From: Cloacibacillus evryensis DSM 19522
Lineage (GTDB): Bacteria; Synergistota; Synergistia; Synergistales; Synergistaceae
Assembly (NCBI RefSeq): GCF_000585335.1
Contig: NZ_KK073872.1
Span: 3,277,283-3,341,282, forward strand
Length of the DNA: 64,000 nucleotides
Direction: 5' to 3'
The notes below the pieces were generated by a model. It was given only the letters and a program-made list of their open reading frames with translations, was not told the origin of the DNA and did not search any database. Below are positions 61,272 to 64,000 of this stretch, piece by piece; position 1 is the first letter of the stretch; each line of letters starts with the position of its first letter. The translations under genes and the position numbers were made by a program.

Positions 61272-63653
61272 TTGGTGAACAGAGTGATCTTAGCTGAAAT
61301 AATAGAAGCGTATAAGGCAAATTTTACACAAATCGATAAGGACGAACGATATAAGTGGGAAGCTGTCGCGAATTTCCAGAATAATTGGGACCCCGACGCT
61401 TCGGATTTCGCCATTATGCTTGGTAAGTCACTTGCAAAGTCTCAGAACCTTTTGTCAGCCGCGGGTTATTTTGCAAAAAGGATGATAACGGCGTTTGCGG
61501 AGAAATATCCGGACGAGGTAAAAGCGTCGTTTGCCGACCTCTTTGACGAAACGAGGCCGATATTGGAAAGAGTGCGAGATTTCAAAAGCTCAATAGAAGA
61601 TATCTTTGTGCAATACGCTGTGGAGGAACCATCCAGGAAAAACCATTATCAGGATCTGCACGCGATCAGCGTATATCTTTCATTCGCGTATCCAGACAAA
61701 TATTATATTTACAAAAGAGGGCTCTTTACCGAATTTGCCAAAAGGACGGATTTCATAAATGTTCCCAAGCGGGGAAGAGATGAAAACCTGCCCAGCTATT
61801 TTGAAATGTGCGATGAGATTCTGGCTTTTATTGCCGGGGACGAAGATTTGCGGGAGCTAAGCCGCTCCCGCCTTGACGATAAATGTTATGCCGATAAAAA
61901 TTACCACATATTGGCCGCGGATATCGTATATTTTGGATGCAGCTGCACGCTGAATCCGCACACATGGTGGCCCGCCGAGAGCGAATACAGTCCAGGCATA
62001 TCAAAGGAGGAATGGCTTCGCCTATTGGAAGACAAGACGGTCTTCACGCCGGACGCCTTTGCCGTCATGAAGCGCATGAAAGATATGGGCGGAATGGCGA
62101 CCTGTACGGAACTGAGCAAAAAGTATGGAAGAAAGACCAATTTTTACAATAGTATCTCCGCTAGCCTCGCTAAGCGGGTGGCGAAGGCTACAAATTGTCC
62201 CGTGCTGGAAAGAGACAACTGGGGGTCCAAATGGTGGCCGATTCTTTTCGTCGGGCAGTATGCAAAGAAAGAAACCGACGGAAGCTATATATGGAAGCTT
62301 CGCCGCGAGCTGTCTGAAGCGCTGGACCTTGTCGACCTGAGCGATATCCCCCTTTTTGCCGCTGACGAACGAACCTTAAAACATCAATATTGGTGGCTCA
62401 CCGCCAACCCCCGGATTTGGAGCTTTAGCCAGATCCGTGTCGGTGAGGAACAGAGCTACACGATACGTAATGAAAACGGCAACAAACGGAGGATCTTCCA
62501 AAATTTCCTCGACGCGAGAGCCGGGGATATCGTCATCGGTTATGAATCCACTCCTGTAAAGCAGATAACGGCCCTTTGTAAAATTTCAAGAGAGAGCGAC
62601 GGTCAGACCATCCTTCTTGAAAAGACGGAGAGCCTGATTTCTCCTGTGGATTACTCTGCGCTGAAAAACATCGAAGAATTACAGGAATCGGAGTACTTTG
62701 TCAATCCGCAGGGAAGCCTGTTCAAGCTTACGGAGCGGGAATATAACATCATAATGGACGAGGTCAGAGACGCGAATCCGCTGGCCGGAGACGAAGAGCC
62801 TCCCGTATATGGCAAAGATGATTTCATTGACGAGGTATATATGGACGAAGCCCAATACGACTCTTTGGTCATGTTGCTGAAACGAAAAAAGAACATTATT
62901 TTGCAGGGACCTCCGGGGGTGGGCAAGACCTTTGCCGCAAAGCGCCTCGCCTATTCGATTCTGGGGAAAAAAGATGATCGGAAGGTTGAATTTATACAGT
63001 TCCACCAGAATTATTCGTATGAAGATTTCATGATGGGGTACAAGCCGCAGGGCGAGAACTTTGAGCTTAAGTACGGCGTATTCTATAAATTCTGCCAGCG
63101 AGCCGAAAATAACCCCGACGATAAATTCTTCTTTATTATCGACGAAATCAACAGAGGCAACATGAGCAAAATTTTCGGGGAGCTCCTGATGCTCATAGAA
63201 GACGGATACAGGGGGAAAAAGATAATCCTGGCGTACAGCGGCATGCCGTTCGCCGTGCCGGAGAATTTATATATTATCGGGATGATGAATACGGCTGACA
63301 GAAGCCTTGCGCTGATCGATTATGCCCTGCGCCGCCGGTTTAGCTTTTTTGCCTTTTCTCCCGCGTTCGAGAGCGAAGGATTCAAAAAATATCAAAAAAG
63401 ACTCGGCAGCGATGTTTTTGATGAATTGATAGGAAAGATAAAAAAATTAAATAAAGCGATTACGGAAGATCCCGTTCTTGGGGAGGGTTTTCAGATCGGC
63501 CACAGCTATTTCTGTGAGCTGTCTTGTCCCGAAGAGAGAATCGCCGAAATAATAGAATATGATATCTTGCCGACCATATCGGAATACTGGTTCGATGATA
63601 TAGAGAAAATCGAAAATTGGAGAAAAGAATTGCACGGTATTCTTGATGGTTGA
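61272..63653 (+). CDS. mcrB: EVE-domain McrB-like AAA+ GTPase (type IV restriction)
   Basis: 793 residues. Residues ~1-370 are an unrecognised helical region, probably a further specificity module. Residues ~374-500 (YWWLTANPRIWSFSQI ... RAGDIVIGYES) fit an EVE domain, a fold that reads modified bases. From ~520 an McrB-type AAA+ domain: Walker A GPPGVGKT (Gly546 on), Walker B FFFIIDEINR, and the GTPase signature NTADRS (Asn673 on). It forms the motor of a system that cuts modified DNA. Start is TTG at 61272 behind CAGGGGTTGG, or GTG at 61275. The McrC gene overlaps by 8 bases. Confidence 0.87.
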   Translation: MVNRVILAEIIEAYKANFTQIDKDERYKWEAVANFQNNWDPDASDFAIMLGKSLAKSQNLLSAAGYFAKRMITAFAEKYPDEVKASFADLFDETRPILERVRDFKSSIEDIFVQYAVEEPSRKNHYQDLHAISVYLSFAYPDKYYIYKRGLFTEFAKRTDFINVPKRGRDENLPSYFEMCDEILAFIAGDEDLRELSRSRLDDKCYADKNYHILAADIVYFGCSCTLNPHTWWPAESEYSPGISKEEWLRLLEDKTVFTPDAFAVMKRMKDMGGMATCTELSKKYGRKTNFYNSISASLAKRVAKATNCPVLERDNWGSKWWPILFVGQYAKKETDGSYIWKLRRELSEALDLVDLSDIPLFAADERTLKHQYWWLTANPRIWSFSQIRVGEEQSYTIRNENGNKRRIFQNFLDARAGDIVIGYESTPVKQITALCKISRESDGQTILLEKTESLISPVDYSALKNIEELQESEYFVNPQGSLFKLTEREYNIIMDEVRDANPLAGDEEPPVYGKDDFIDEVYMDEAQYDSLVMLLKRKKNIILQGPPGVGKTFAAKRLAYSILGKKDDRKVEFIQFHQNYSYEDFMMGYKPQGENFELKYGVFYKFCQRAENNPDDKFFFIIDEINRGNMSKIFGELLMLIEDGYRGKKIILAYSGMPFAVPENLYIIGMMNTADRSLALIDYALRRRFSFFAFSPAFESEGFKKYQKRLGSDVFDELIGKIKKLNKAITEDPVLGEGFQIGHSYFCELSCPEERIAEIIEYDILPTISEYWFDDIEKIENWRKELHGILDG

Positions 63654-64000
63654 TAACAAGGGAATAATTATCAGGAATATATACTATATGCTTGCCTATG
63701 CATATAAGAACCTGCGGCAGAGAAACTATACTGATATTGCCGCCGAGGGCTTTGAGAACATACAAGACCTGTTCGCCGCGATCCTTGCCGAGGGGATATC
63801 ATCCCAATTGAAATGCGGCCTCACCTTAGACTATGTCAAGTATACGGAAGAGCTCACGGCGCTGCGGGGAAAGCTGGATGTCGTCGGAAGCTGCCGTCTC
63901 AAAAAGAGGCGGGCGGGCAAGTTGTTATGCGAGTATGACGAGCTTTCAGAGAATAATCTTATGAATCAGATACTCAAGACAACGGGATCTCTCCTTATGC
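63646..64000 (+). CDS. mcrC: McrC-family nuclease partner (partial)
   Basis: The first 118 codons only; the gene runs off the window. The ATG at 63646 lies inside the end of mcrB. Visible motifs are characteristic of McrC: IRNIYYMLAYAYKNL at the start, ELTALRGKLDV, and LCEYDELSENNLMNQILKTT. McrC carries the PD-(D/E)xK nuclease further downstream, which cannot be seen here. Confidence 0.88.
   Translation, partial: MVDNKGIIIRNIYYMLAYAYKNLRQRNYTDIAAEGFENIQDLFAAILAEGISSQLKCGLTLDYVKYTEELTALRGKLDVVGSCRLKKRRAGKLLCEYDELSENNLMNQILKTTGSLLM

Noticed and set aside
1-64000. tRNA, rRNA or CRISPR arrays
   Set aside because: I looked for cloverleaf-like TTCGA loops, rRNA signatures and regularly spaced repeats and found none that hold up by eye; a tRNAscan or CRISPR search would settle it.

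Overview
The window looks like chromosomal DNA from a Synergistota bacterium, close to Cloacibacillus or Synergistes (inference). The main evidence is a set of exported proteins ending in the Synergist-CTERM signature (Cys-Ser-Ala-Gly-Phe-Gly, hydrophobic stretch, basic tail). High GC in the core genes and a gene content centred on amino-acid, peptide and methyl-group catabolism fit this. No tRNA, rRNA or CRISPR array was seen.

Left part (1-11.7 kb): a PucR-type regulator overlaps an M20-peptidase-like gene that has lost its metal ligands. A cell-envelope pair follows (alpha-2-macroglobulin and penicillin-binding protein 1C), then a CGGC-domain protein and a Phd/RelE-type toxin-antitoxin pair. 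From 11.9 to 18.7 kb the minus strand carries two Synergist-CTERM surface proteins with a 53-residue membrane protein between them. Next to them are two tandem regulators made of a 12-helix membrane domain plus a LuxR-type DNA-binding domain. Three phased 18-bp palindromes stand in front of one surface-protein gene.

From 18.9 to 27.2 kb the DNA is more mosaic. It holds a 40-codon gene with its own promoter, a flavin-binding protein with a zinc ribbon, and a nest of inverted repeats containing a dead IS3-family element. Two paralogous XRE regulators flank a permease and an acetoacetate decarboxylase-like gene. A short HipA-like kinase overlaps a DUF2442/helix-turn-helix partner.

From 35.4 down to 27.3 kb a long minus-strand operon encodes a TauABC/SsuABC-type importer, a corrinoid protein, three UroD-family methyltransferase-like proteins and an ASKHA/[2Fe-2S] reactivase. 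Together they probably import and demethylate an unknown methylated compound. A MATE transporter with a leader hairpin, an NhaC-type antiporter and a PepSY protein with a two-component system follow. Then comes a group with a metallo-beta-lactamase-like protein, a zinc macrodomain and a class M sirtuin, which probably acts in reversible ADP-ribosylation.

From 45 to 55.5 kb genes handle peptides and amino acids: an M20 amidohydrolase with a YfcC-type transporter, a DUF3870 protein, and a GntR-controlled divergent cluster. That cluster has two aminotransferases, a PLP racemase, a homoserine dehydrogenase-like enzyme and a second NhaC antiporter. The right end carries an M6 metalloprotease, a free-standing copy of its propeptide region, a flavodoxin-ferredoxin protein, a hemolysin III protein, a NUDIX hydrolase and a HAD hydrolase. 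The last genes are an EVE-domain McrB and the start of McrC (type IV restriction), which runs off the window.
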